Source: a bacterium (GTDB taxonomy: Bacteria > Planctomycetota > JAFGQW01). Taken from it: a DNA stretch of 64,000 nucleotides. The translations under genes were made by a program, and so were the position numbers. The notes under the pieces were generated by a model, which saw nothing but the letters and a program-made list of their open reading frames with translations, made no database searches and was not told the origin of the DNA. The DNA lies in the NCBI GenBank assembly GCA_030426805.1, contig JAUHXU010000001.1, positions 232,501 to 296,500 on the forward strand, read 5' to 3'. Numbering within the stretch: position 1 is the stretch's first letter; each line of letters opens with the position of its first letter. Of the stretch, positions 8,492 through 19,286 are shown one piece after another.

Positions 8492-9405
8492 CATTACGAC
8501 GTGCCCTGACGCCCACGCTCGTGGGGTTCGCGCTCATCGCACTCTGCACCGTCTTCGCGGTGGTCACGCCGGTGGCCGAGGCCGCGCCGCTGGGCGAAGC
8601 CGCTACGGCAGCGGGCGCAGAAGCTCCGGCCAAGGGCAGCGGCAGCTCGTGGATCACCGACCACGTCTACGACGGCCAACACCTCGACCTGCTGCACGCG
8701 CTCGGCATCGACCTGCATCTGCCGCGCGAAGCGGGCGTCACGAAACACACGGTCTTCGTACTGCTCGCCGCACTGATCACGTTCCTGATCCTGTGGGGCT
8801 GCGCGAAGACGATCGACCGCGTCCCCGGCGGCATGCGGCTCGCGATCGAGGAGATCGTGCGCTACTTCCGCGAGGACTTCATCTACCCGAACATGGGCGT
8901 CGACAACGGCCGCAAGTTCACGCCGTTCCTGATGACGCTGTTCCTGTTCATCCTCGTGATGAACCTGCTCGGGATGGTCCCGTTCGGCGCGGCCGCGACG
9001 AGCAACGTCTACGTGACGGGCACGCTTGCGGTGATCGTGTTCGCGTGCATGCTGATCGGCGGCATGTGGAAGCAGGGACCGATCAAGTTCTGGATCAACC
9101 TCGTGCCCCACGGCGTCCCGGTGCTCGTGTGGCCGATGCTCTTCTTGATCGAGCTGATGGGCCTCGTGATCAAGCCGTTCGCGCTGATGGTGCGACTCGC
9201 GGCGAACATGACCGCGGGCCACATCGTGATCTTCTCGATCATGAGCTTCATCTTCTTCTTCAAGTCGTGGCTCATCGCGCCGGTCCCGGTCGTCGTGATC
9301 GTGCTGTTCAGCTTGCTCGAACTGCTCGTCGCGTTCATCCAGGCCTACGTGTTCACGATGCTGAGCGCCGTGTTCATCGGCATGAGCCTCGACCCGCATC
9401 ACTAA
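8488..9405 (+). CDS. atpB: ATP synthase Fo subunit a
   Basis: A 305-residue polytopic membrane protein forming the proton half-channels next to the c-ring. It has an apparent cleavable or anchoring N-terminal segment (to about residue 33), then five to six helices. The essential channel Arg is in MVRLAANMTAGH. Helix LLELLVAFIQAYVFTMLSAVFIG carries the conserved Glu/Gln side chains. GTG 8488 is taken as the start because GAGGGA lies about 5 bases upstream and the gene overlaps the preceding stop by 4 bases. The 35-40 residue Ala/Gly-rich extension before the first conserved histidine-rich segment is longer than in E. coli. Confidence 0.95.
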   Translation: MTLRRALTPTLVGFALIALCTVFAVVTPVAEAAPLGEAATAAGAEAPAKGSGSSWITDHVYDGQHLDLLHALGIDLHLPREAGVTKHTVFVLLAALITFLILWGCAKTIDRVPGGMRLAIEEIVRYFREDFIYPNMGVDNGRKFTPFLMTLFLFILVMNLLGMVPFGAAATSNVYVTGTLAVIVFACMLIGGMWKQGPIKFWINLVPHGVPVLVWPMLFLIELMGLVIKPFALMVRLAANMTAGHIVIFSIMSFIFFFKSWLIAPVPVVVIVLFSLLELLVAFIQAYVFTMLSAVFIGMSLDPHH

Positions 9406-9486
9406 TCACTGAATCGAAACCGACCTCGCGTTCGCTCGCGAGCGTGAAATCACTCTTCCCATCGCATCCTAAGGAGTACTGAAGAG

Positions 9487-9789
9487 ATGCTCGACACGAT
9501 CATGGCCGCCGTGCAGTCCTCGGTTGACTTCGGCATCGGTTACCTCGGCGTCGCGGTCGGCGCCGGACTCGCAGCCATCGGCGCCGGTATCGGCATCGGC
9601 CTCATCGGCGGCAACTCGGTGAACGCCGTTGCGCGCCAGCCCGAGGCGAGCGGCGACATCCGCGGCATGATGATCCTCACCGCGGCGTTCGTCGAAGGAA
9701 CGGCGCTCTTCGCGTGCGCGATCTGCTTCCTGCTCATGGGCCAGGTCGGCGGCAACGTGGAGACGTTCCTCGGCCTGCTCGGCAAGTAG
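9487..9789 (+). CDS. atpE: ATP synthase Fo subunit c
   Basis: The 100-residue proteolipid that forms the rotary c-ring. Helix 1 is GVAVGAGLAAIGAGIGIGLI, the polar loop is ARQPEA, and helix 2 carries the ion-binding Glu in AFVEGTALFA. The residue after that Glu is Gly rather than the Ser/Thr of sodium-type rings, so proton specificity is inferred. AAGGAG at 9471-9476 is an excellent ribosome-binding site 10 bases from the ATG, consistent with high expression of this multicopy subunit. The N terminus is about 20 residues longer than in E. coli. Confidence 0.97.
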   Translation: MLDTIMAAVQSSVDFGIGYLGVAVGAGLAAIGAGIGIGLIGGNSVNAVARQPEASGDIRGMMILTAAFVEGTALFACAICFLLMGQVGGNVETFLGLLGK

Positions 9790-9818
9790 TCGCTGTTCCG
9801 TTCGCGGAAGGATGAGTC

Positions 9819-10343
9819 ATGACCCTGTTTGCTGCCGGTAGCGGCGGACCGCTCGACGCGTCGACGCTCGGGATCTCCCTGTGGGTCCTCGTCACGTTCG
9901 GGCTCCTGTTCCTCCTGCTCTACAAGACCGTCTGGCCGAAGCTGCTCAGCGCGCTCGACGAGCGCGAGGACGCGATCCGCAAGGCGCTCGAGGACGCGGA
10001 CCACAACCGCGCCGAGGCGGCGAAGCTGCTCGACGAGCACAAGCAGGTCATGGAGAAGGCGAAGGAAGAGGCCCGCGCGCTCCTCGAGGAGGAGCGCGTC
10101 TCGGGTGAGAAGCTTCGCCACGACATCGTCGCGAAGGCCAAGGACGAGGCGAACCAGATCGTCGCGAAGGCCAAGGAAGAGATCGACTTCGAGCGCCAGA
10201 AGGCGGTCGAGGCTCTGCGCCGCGAAGCGGTCGAGATGAGCCTCGCCGCCGCCGGCACGGTGCTCGGCCGCGCGATCGACGATTCCGACCACCGTCGGCT
10301 CGCCGAGGAAGCGGTCGCCGATCTCGGGAAGCTGAAGGCATGA
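9819..10343 (+). CDS. atpF: ATP synthase Fo subunit b
   Basis: A 174-residue stator subunit: one N-terminal membrane helix (LGISLWVLVTFGLLFLLLY, about 17-35), then a long, highly charged coiled coil rich in Glu, Lys and Ala (about 40-150) that reaches F1. GGAAGGA precedes the start by 6 bases. The last 4 bases overlap atpH. Only one b gene is present, so the stator is presumably a homodimer. Confidence 0.95.
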   Translation: MTLFAAGSGGPLDASTLGISLWVLVTFGLLFLLLYKTVWPKLLSALDEREDAIRKALEDADHNRAEAAKLLDEHKQVMEKAKEEARALLEEERVSGEKLRHDIVAKAKDEANQIVAKAKEEIDFERQKAVEALRREAVEMSLAAAGTVLGRAIDDSDHRRLAEEAVADLGKLKA

Positions 10344-10885
10344 GCGACTCGGTCTCCCGCGTCTACGCGCAAGCGCTGTTCGAGCTCGCCGAGGGCCACG
10401 CGTCGCGCGCGGACTTCCACGGCGAGCTGATGGCGCTTCGCGAGGTGTTCGCCGAGAACCGCGAGATCCGGGACTTCTTCGGATCGCCGGGCACGCCGAA
10501 GTCCGACAAGCGCAAGCTGATCGACGACGTGCTCGCGCCGGAGCTGGACCGAACGACCGTCGGCTTCCTGCACCTGCTCGTTCGCAAGGGACGCGAGAGC
10601 TACCTCGAGAGCATCCTCGACACCTACGACGAGATGGTGCGCGAGGCCGAAGGTCGGGTCGAAGTTCGGATCACGTCGGCCGCGCCGTTGGAATCGGGCG
10701 TGCACGACGACATTTCGCGCGCGCTCGTCGCGCAGCACGGCGATCGCCTCGACGTCCACACCGACGTCGATCCCCGGCTGATCGGTGGCATGAAGATTCG
10801 CATCGGAGACCGACTGCTCGACACGTCGATCGCGTCGCGCCTCCGACTGCTGCGGGAACGAATGATCTACGGGAGCGCGTCGTAG
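10340..10885 (+). CDS. atpH: ATP synthase F1 subunit delta
   Basis: A 181-residue subunit linking the b stator to the top of alpha3beta3. The N-terminal helical domain starts SRVYAQALFELAE, the usual opening. The C-terminal region includes VEVRITSAAPLE and the conserved DPRLIGGMKIRIGDRLLDTSI. The ATG overlaps the atpF stop (ATGA), as in many atp operons. Confidence 0.95.
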   Translation: MSDSVSRVYAQALFELAEGHASRADFHGELMALREVFAENREIRDFFGSPGTPKSDKRKLIDDVLAPELDRTTVGFLHLLVRKGRESYLESILDTYDEMVREAEGRVEVRITSAAPLESGVHDDISRALVAQHGDRLDVHTDVDPRLIGGMKIRIGDRLLDTSIASRLRLLRERMIYGSAS

Positions 10886-10924
10886 CCTCCGCGGCAACGA
10901 CCCCGAGAACGAATAGGGACTCAC

Positions 10925-12436
<1,512 letters not shown>

Positions 12437-12448
12437 CGCGAGCGAACG

Positions 12449-13321
12449 ATGGCGAAGATCAAGGAAATCCGCAACCGGATCAAGAGCGTCAAGGCGACGC
12501 ACAAGATCACGCGTACGATGGAGATGGTCGCGGCCGGACGGATGAAGCGCGCGATGGACCGCATGGTCGAAGCGCGCCCGTTCGTCGACGGCTTCGCCGA
12601 CGTGGTCGGCGAGCTGGTCTCGGGCGACCTCCCCGACCACGATCTGTTGGCGACCCGCAAAGAGCCGAAGCGCGAAGCGGTCGTGATCATGTCGTCCAAC
12701 CGCGGGCTGTGCGGCGCGTTCAACACGAACCTCGTCCGCAAGGGCCTCGACGTGATCCGCGCCGCGCGCGCCGAAGGGCGCGAAGTCGAGATCTTCACCG
12801 TCGGCAAGAAGGTCACGAGCCTGCTGCGCTTCCAGGGCGAGACGATCGACGAGCCGGCGGAGATGCCGGATCGGCCGTCGTTCGCCGACGCGGTGGCGCT
12901 GTGCGACAAGCTCGTCGCGCGCTTCACGGCGAGTGACGGCGAGCGGGTCGACCGCGTGACGGTGGTCTCGGCGAAGTACGAGACCGCGCTGCGCCAACCG
13001 CCCACGAGCCAGCAGGTGCTGCCGATCGCGCCGCCGGAGAGCGACACGCCGACGCTCGCGACCGACGCGACGATCTACTCGCCCGAGCGCGCGGAGATCC
13101 TCGCGAAGCTCCTCCCCCTCTACCTTCGGAGCGCCGTCTTTCAGGCGTTCCTCGAGACCTCCTGCAGCGAACAGGTCGCGCGCCGCAACGCGATGAAAAG
13201 CGCGACCGAGAACGCCGAGGAGATGACGAAGAACCTCACTCGAAACCTCAACAAGGCGCGCCAGGCGCAGATCACCAGCGAGCTCGCGGAGATCGTCGGC
13301 GGCGCCCAAGCGCTGGAGTAG
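12449..13321 (+). CDS. atpG: ATP synthase F1 subunit gamma
   Basis: The 290-residue central rotor shaft. The N terminus reads MAKIKEIRNRIKSVKATHKI, with ITRTMEMVAAGRMKRA following. The C-terminal helix ends LNKARQAQITSELAEIVGGA, the standard gamma signature. The Rossmann-like middle domain (VIMSSNRGLCGAFN) is intact. It begins 12 bases after atpA and ends 6 bases before atpD. Confidence 0.98.
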   Translation: MAKIKEIRNRIKSVKATHKITRTMEMVAAGRMKRAMDRMVEARPFVDGFADVVGELVSGDLPDHDLLATRKEPKREAVVIMSSNRGLCGAFNTNLVRKGLDVIRAARAEGREVEIFTVGKKVTSLLRFQGETIDEPAEMPDRPSFADAVALCDKLVARFTASDGERVDRVTVVSAKYETALRQPPTSQQVLPIAPPESDTPTLATDATIYSPERAEILAKLLPLYLRSAVFQAFLETSCSEQVARRNAMKSATENAEEMTKNLTRNLNKARQAQITSELAEIVGGAQALE

Positions 13322-14764
<1,443 letters not shown>

Positions 14765-14766
14765 CG

Positions 14767-15237
14767 ATGGCGATCGAGACCACTCTGATCCTGATCAAGC
14801 CGGACGGCGTCCAACGCGGCGTGTGCGGCGACATCATCGGGCGCTTCGAGCGCAAGGGCATGCAGATCGCGGGCATGAAGTTGATGCACGTGACGCCGGA
14901 ACTGGCCGAACGCCACTACGGCGAGCACAAGGGCCGCCCGTTCTACGACGGCCTCGTCAAGTTCATCACCGCGAGCCCGATCGTCGCGATGGCGATCCGC
15001 GGCCCGCGTGCCGTAAGCGTGTGCCGCACGCTGATGGGCAAGACGTTCGGCCACGAGGCCGAGCCCGGCACGATCCGCGGCGACTTCAGCTGCTCGAAGG
15101 GCTTCAACCTGGTGCACGGGTCGGACTCCGCCGAGAGCGCGGTCCGCGAGCTCGGGATCTTCTTCGGCGACGGTGAGATCCTCGACTACGAGACCTGCAA
15201 CGCCGGCTGGGTGTACAACGAGGAAGACCTGGGCTAG
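14767..15237 (+). CDS. ndk: Nucleoside diphosphate kinase
   Basis: A 156-residue enzyme that moves the gamma phosphate of ATP onto NDPs. The N terminus TTLILIKPDGVQRG, the active-site loop RGDFSCSKGFNLVHGSDS with its phospho-His, and the helix ESAVRELGIFF are all typical. It starts 2 bases after atpD and is almost certainly co-transcribed with it, so an ATP-using NTP-balancing enzyme is made in step with the ATP synthase. A GC-rich hairpin follows at about 15249-15272. Confidence 0.97.
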   Translation: MAIETTLILIKPDGVQRGVCGDIIGRFERKGMQIAGMKLMHVTPELAERHYGEHKGRPFYDGLVKFITASPIVAMAIRGPRAVSVCRTLMGKTFGHEAEPGTIRGDFSCSKGFNLVHGSDSAESAVRELGIFFGDGEILDYETCNAGWVYNEEDLG

Positions 15238-15248
15238 CGTCGGACTGG

Positions 15249-15273
15249 CGGCGGCGCGCTCGACTCGCCGCCG
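15249..15273 (+). terminator. GC-rich hairpin after ndk
   Basis: A 7-bp GGCGGCG/CGCCGCC stem with a loop of about 9 bases begins 10-12 bases after the ndk stop. It lacks a T-run, so it may be a transcript-stabilising or Rho-assisted end rather than a classical intrinsic terminator. Confidence 0.35.
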
Positions 15274-15333
15274 GTCTGCAGAAGCGCGGGCCTGTCGGGG
15301 CGCGTTTCCTGCCGCGTGTTGCCATCACCCCCG

Positions 15334-15363
15334 GTTCGCTCCGCGAACGCCCCCTTAGGGGGC
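15334..15363. repeat. Paired short hairpins preceding the long-repeat block
   Basis: Two adjacent perfect hairpins: GTTCGC/GCGAAC (15334-15348) and GCCCCC/GGGGGC (15349-15363), each with a 3-base loop. They look like REP-type palindromes and introduce the repeat block that follows. Confidence 0.6.
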
Positions 15364-15458
15364 ACCGGCGCTGCTCCAGGCGGCCCGTTCGCTCCACGGA
15401 TCGTGCGACGCACTGTCGCGCATCGAGCGGTGCGCCGCAGGGAGTCGGGCGTAGCTCG

Positions 15459-15789
15459 GTGCCGTGCATGGGCAGGGGCGGCGACATTGAGCCAGCGGCT
15501 CACGCCCGCAAGGCAACCAGCACGACTCGCCCCGCAGCGAACGGAGCCGCCCCTGTCCAGGCACGGCACCCCCCGCAGCGAACCGAGCCGCCCCTGTCCA
15601 GGCACGGCACCGAGCCCCCTTGGCGCGCCGATCCTGCACCCGTTTTCGCGATGCATGCGCTTGGCGCAACGATCGTGCACCCAATTCGCGCTGCAGCCGT
15701 CGTTTCGGGCGCCCGGCGGTGCAACATCCGGCCACCAAGCGCAGCAACACCGCGAATTGGTGCAAGATCACCCCGCCAAACGCACGCAA
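15459..15789. repeat. Long intergenic repeat, copy A (331 bp)
   Basis: The first full copy of a 331-bp element. Its left end (24 bases from 15459, opening GTGCCGTGCATGGGC) is the near-exact inverted complement of two right-end blocks at 15546-15569 and 15587-15610. A second inverted pair (around 15677-15690 and 15751-15763, built on CCAATTCGCG/CGCGAATTGG) and an internal imperfect direct repeat (15620-15650 and 15661-15690) lie in its second half. No plausible gene was found: frames through it are repetitive and lack known motifs. It resembles a palindromic mobile or BIME/MITE-like element without transposase. Confidence 0.8.
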
Positions 15790-15811
15790 CGCCACCACCG
15801 CCGCGAACCAG

Positions 15812-16142
15812 GTGCCGTGCATGGGCAGGGGCGGCGACATTGAGCCAGCGGCTCACGCCCGCAAGGCAACCAGCACGACTCGCCCCGCAGCGAACGGAGC
15901 CGTCACTGTCCAGGCACGGCACCCCCCGCAGCGAACGGAGCCGCCCCTGTCCAGGCACGGCACCGAGCCCCCTTGGCGCGCCGATCCTGCACCCGTTTTC
16001 GCGATGCATGCGCTTGGCGCAACGATCGTGCACCCAATTCGCGCTGCAGCCGTCGTTTCGGGCGCCCGGCGGTGCAACATCCGGCCACCAAGCGCAGCAA
16101 CACCGCGAATTGGTGCAAGATCACCCCGCCAAACGCACGCAA
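15812..16142. repeat. Long intergenic repeat, copy B (331 bp)
   Basis: A near-identical copy of 15459-15789 at a 353-base offset. I counted about three mismatches, so the duplication is recent or homogenised. The copies diverge immediately after 15789 and 16142. Confidence 0.85.
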
Positions 16143-16244
16143 TCCCACATCGCCGCCGCTCAGCACGAACCGCATCCGCACCCAACGCTCCACAAGGTCC
16201 CACCCAGACGTCGACGGAGTCACACACCGGTCGGGCGTAGCTCG

Positions 16245-16366
16245 GTGCCGTGCATGGGCAGGGGCGGCGACATTGAGCCAGCGGCTCACGCCCGCAAGGC
16301 AAACCAGCACGACTCCCGCCGCAGGCGAACGGAGCCGCCCCTGTCCAGGCACGGCACCGAGCCCCC
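16245..16366. repeat. Long intergenic repeat, truncated copy C
   Basis: A third copy holding only the left portion: the 24-base left end, the spacer with small insertions, and one right-end block. It then breaks off. The 15 bases before it (16230-16244) also precede copy A, so A and C share a longer boundary than B. It ends about 30 bases before rqcH. Confidence 0.8.
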
Positions 16367-16397
16367 CCGGCCCCCGACACGGTAGTATGAGACCGAG

Positions 16398-17852
16398 ATG
16401 ACTACCCATCCTCGGCCCATGACGCGTGCGGCGCTCGCGCGCGTCTTCTCCCCCACCCTCGTCGAACGCGTGCTCGGCGCGCCGGTGCGCGAGGTGCGTC
16501 AACGGGGCGAGCACGACGTCGTGCTGACGCTGCGCGTGCCCGGGGAGAACGTCTGGCTGCTGCTGTCGGCACACCCGCAGTCGTCGCGCGCGTATCCGCT
16601 GCCGGACAAGCCGCGCGCGCCGTCGCGACCGAGTGCGTTTCGGGACGCGTTGCGCCACGACCTCGTCGGCGCGCGGATCGAGTCGATCGAACTCGCACCC
16701 GACGACCGGCGGCTCACGATCGTCGCCCGCGGCGCGCAAACGTGGTCGCTCCACGCCGAGCTCTACGGTCGCGCCGCGAACCTCGTGCTCGTCGACGCGA
16801 CCGGCGTCATCCGTGCGGCGCTGCGCCCCGGCGGCGAGCGCCGACCGCTCGCGGTGGGCTCGATCTACGAACCGCTCGCTCCGCGCGCCGATCGGAGCGA
16901 ACCCGACGACGACGGGAACGAGGCGGTCGACGCGCTCGCGCGACGCTTCGAGGAGGGGGTGTTCCGCGCCGATCTGGCCGAGGCACGGGACGCGCTCGGG
17001 CGTCGGCTCGGCCGCGCGCGCGGCAAGCTCGAGAAGAAGCGGGCGTCGGTCGCGGCTCGGCTCGACGAGAGCGACCGCGCCGACGCGATCCAGCGCGACG
17101 GCGAGCTGCTGAAGGCGAACCTGCACCGCATCACGCGCGGCACCGACGCAATCGTCGTCGACGACTGGTACGAGAGCCCCCCCACGCCCCGCCGCATCGC
17201 GCTCGACCCGCTCAAGACACCGCAGCAGAACCTCGAAGCGATCTTCAAGCGCTACCGCAAGCTGCACGTCGGGCGCGACAAGACCGCCCAGGTACTCGCG
17301 AGCATCGACGATTCGCTCGCCGCCCTCGACGATCTCGCTGCGCGCGCCACCGCCGCCCTCGACCCCGACGGCGTCGCGGCCGTCGCCACCGCCGCCGAAC
17401 GCGCACGCCTGCTCCGCCCGCCGCAGCGCACACCGGCCAAGCGCTCGCGCGACAACACCCCGGGCCCGGGCCACCTGTCGTTCACGAGCGCCGACGGCCT
17501 GCCGATCCTCGTCGGCCGCACGTCGAAGGAGAACGACGCCCTGACGATGCGCATCGCGAAGGGCGACGACGTTTGGCTCCACGTCGCCGACTACCCGGGC
17601 TCCCACGTCGTCATCCGCGTGCCGCGCGGCAAGCCGTGCCCACCCGAGACGCTGCTCGACGCGGCGCACCTCGCTGTGCACTTCTCGAAGATCCGCGGCG
17701 CGACGACCGCCGACGTGCTCCACACGCAGCGCAAGTGGATCACGAAACCGAAGAAGGCACCGCCCGGGCGCGTCAGCGTGTCGAAGTCGTCGACACTGGG
17801 CCTCCGCGTCGAGCCCGACCGGCTCGCGCGGCTCCTCGGCAAGCTCGCGTGA
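16398..17852 (+). CDS. rqcH: NFACT-family ribosome quality control factor (RqcH-like)
   Basis: RqcH recognises stalled 50S-peptidyl-tRNA complexes and recruits tRNA-Ala to add C-terminal alanine tails. The 484-residue protein has the N-terminal NFACT-N region (residues 1-190, ending in the GERRPLAVGSIYEPL loop) and a central helical/coiled-coil part (about 190-350, including KTPQQNLEAIFKRYRKL). The C-terminal NFACT-R domain shows VGRTSKENDALTMRIAKGDD, VWLHVADYPGSHVVIR and the end PGRVSVSKSSTLGLRV. It is shorter than typical RqcH (about 560-570), mostly in the middle. The start at 16398 or ATG 16419 cannot be decided. It sits directly after the repeat block. Confidence 0.88.
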   Translation: MTTHPRPMTRAALARVFSPTLVERVLGAPVREVRQRGEHDVVLTLRVPGENVWLLLSAHPQSSRAYPLPDKPRAPSRPSAFRDALRHDLVGARIESIELAPDDRRLTIVARGAQTWSLHAELYGRAANLVLVDATGVIRAALRPGGERRPLAVGSIYEPLAPRADRSEPDDDGNEAVDALARRFEEGVFRADLAEARDALGRRLGRARGKLEKKRASVAARLDESDRADAIQRDGELLKANLHRITRGTDAIVVDDWYESPPTPRRIALDPLKTPQQNLEAIFKRYRKLHVGRDKTAQVLASIDDSLAALDDLAARATAALDPDGVAAVATAAERARLLRPPQRTPAKRSRDNTPGPGHLSFTSADGLPILVGRTSKENDALTMRIAKGDDVWLHVADYPGSHVVIRVPRGKPCPPETLLDAAHLAVHFSKIRGATTADVLHTQRKWITKPKKAPPGRVSVSKSSTLGLRVEPDRLARLLGKLA

Positions 17853-17853
17853 G

Positions 17854-19095
17854 CTACCCGATCGTGAACGCGGCGGTGTTCGCGATCGACGCGACGCGGC
17901 CACCGCGGATCGTCACGAACGAGACGAAGAACCGCGTGCCGCGGAGCGCCTGGAACGGCGGGACCGCGATCGCCGCGCTCGCGTCGCCCACGACGTCGAG
18001 TTGCCCCGTGAACCCGCGGAAGAGCGCCGGATTCGACAGCGACAGCGCGAACAACGCATCCGGCTGCAGGTCGACGATCCCCGCCGGGGTCTGGATCCCC
18101 GGCCGCGGCGCGAGCGACGCCGCCGCGACGTAGAACGCGTTTGGCTCGGCCGGCTCGCGCAACGCCAGCCCGAACGACGCCCCGACCCGCGGCGCCCCGT
18201 TCGACGCGACGATGTGCCGCTGGCCCCAGACGGCGAGGGTGGTCCCGCGATCGGCCGCGACCGGCGAGGCGACCGAGCCTCGCGTCACGCGAACGATCGT
18301 CGGCAACTGCCCCCAGCCGCCAGCGAGGAACGTATCGGTCTTGCGGTCGTACGCGAGTCCGGTGAACTCGATCGCGTGACTCGGCGGCGCGAGCATCATC
18401 GACGTGATCGTCGCCGAAGACGGATCGAACGACATCAGCGCGGTCGTGCCGTCGAGCCCCGACTCCGCGAAGAACAGCGTCAAGCCGGTCCGCATGTCGT
18501 GGACGGCATCGCAGAAGGCCGTCCGCCACGGAAACATGATGCCCGACGAGACGATGTTACCGAGCAGATCGTAGCTCCGAACGTTGAGCCAGTCGCCCGC
18601 GATCGTGTGCCCCGTCGTCCGGTCGAGTTCGATCCAAGAGGCGTTGCTCGGCCCGAACGGCAACGTCGTGACGACGCCGCTCGGCGACACGCGCATCAGC
18701 GACGACCGCGGCGCGCCGTGCACGAGGGCGAACGCGTCGCCGGTATCATCGACGGCAAACTGGAACGCCCCGCTCGAAAAACCGAACAGCGTCGTCGATA
18801 CGCCGTTCGCATCGACGCGGATCAAGCGTCGCGCCGGCGTCTGCGCCGGCGTGTTCAACATCACGAGCAGCGACGCATTGTCCGCGCCCATCTCGACGCA
18901 CACCGGGATGATGTTCGGCGGCCCGAGCGTGGCGACCCGCACGCCACCCCGCCACGCGACGAGGCCGGGTCGGCCGTCCGCGATCACATCCCCCGGCAAG
19001 AGTTGGGCGGACCCTCCGGACGTGCATGCGGCCAGCAGCGCCGCGCACACGCCTCCCCGAAGCCGCCAGCGGCGGCTGTGCTCGATCCCGATCAT
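17854..19095 (-). CDS. Exported propeller-like protein, possible lipoprotein
   Basis: A 413-residue secreted protein converging on rqcH with a 1-base gap. The N terminus has Arg residues, a hydrophobic core and ALLAAC (a lipobox-like site) followed by a second possible signal-peptidase I site at GGSAQ, so either lipidation or cleavage is possible. The interior is beta-rich with Asp-led repeats (VRVSPSGVVTTL, MSFDPSSATITS). The C-terminal 75 residues resemble those of the protein at 3716-4942 (pattern of an LF-GF-G-LD core, then ALRGTRFF). ATG 19095 fits the signal peptide. Function unknown. Confidence 0.65.
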   Translation of the reverse strand: MIGIEHSRRWRLRGGVCAALLAACTSGGSAQLLPGDVIADGRPGLVAWRGGVRVATLGPPNIIPVCVEMGADNASLLVMLNTPAQTPARRLIRVDANGVSTTLFGFSSGAFQFAVDDTGDAFALVHGAPRSSLMRVSPSGVVTTLPFGPSNASWIELDRTTGHTIAGDWLNVRSYDLLGNIVSSGIMFPWRTAFCDAVHDMRTGLTLFFAESGLDGTTALMSFDPSSATITSMMLAPPSHAIEFTGLAYDRKTDTFLAGGWGQLPTIVRVTRGSVASPVAADRGTTLAVWGQRHIVASNGAPRVGASFGLALREPAEPNAFYVAAASLAPRPGIQTPAGIVDLQPDALFALSLSNPALFRGFTGQLDVVGDASAAIAVPPFQALRGTRFFVSFVTIRGGRVASIANTAAFTIG

Positions 19096-19208
19096 TCTCC
19101 GTGCTCCCTGAGCGTTGCGGGAGCATACCGGCGTCAGCGCGACGCCCGCAACCGGCAGGCACCCGCAGGTCCCGTTCAGCGACGGTTTCCGGCCCTCTCG
19201 GGCGAAAA

Positions 19209-19246
19209 TTGACCCGTCGATCGCGTGGTGGTAAGTTAATCGACGG
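19209..19246 (+). promoter_or_regulatory. Putative promoter with overlapping inverted repeat
   Basis: The -35 box TTGACC (19209-19214) and a weak -10 box TAAGTT (19232-19237) are 17 bases apart. An 8-bp inverted repeat (CCGTCGAT, 19214-19221, and ATCGACGG, 19239-19246) brackets the spacer and -10 box. That is the geometry of a repressor operator. It would drive the TPR lipoprotein gene at 19287. Confidence 0.5.
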
Positions 19247-19286
19247 CCCGTCCCACCCGGGCCGGAAGAAGGGAACACGACGACCG

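Noticed and set aside
9487..9789. Sodium-type c-ring
   Set aside because: The ion-site Glu is followed by Gly, and the Gln and Ser/Thr ligands of sodium-binding c subunits are not in place.
15459..16366. CRISPR array
   Set aside because: The units are 331 bp with a 353-base period and inverted ends, and there are no short regular repeats with unique spacers or cas genes.
15316..16401. Several overlapping frames of 140-300 codons in the repeat block, some repeated in both strands
   Set aside because: They follow the DNA repeats, have no known motif or ribosome-binding site, and are equally open on both strands, so I treat the block as non-coding.
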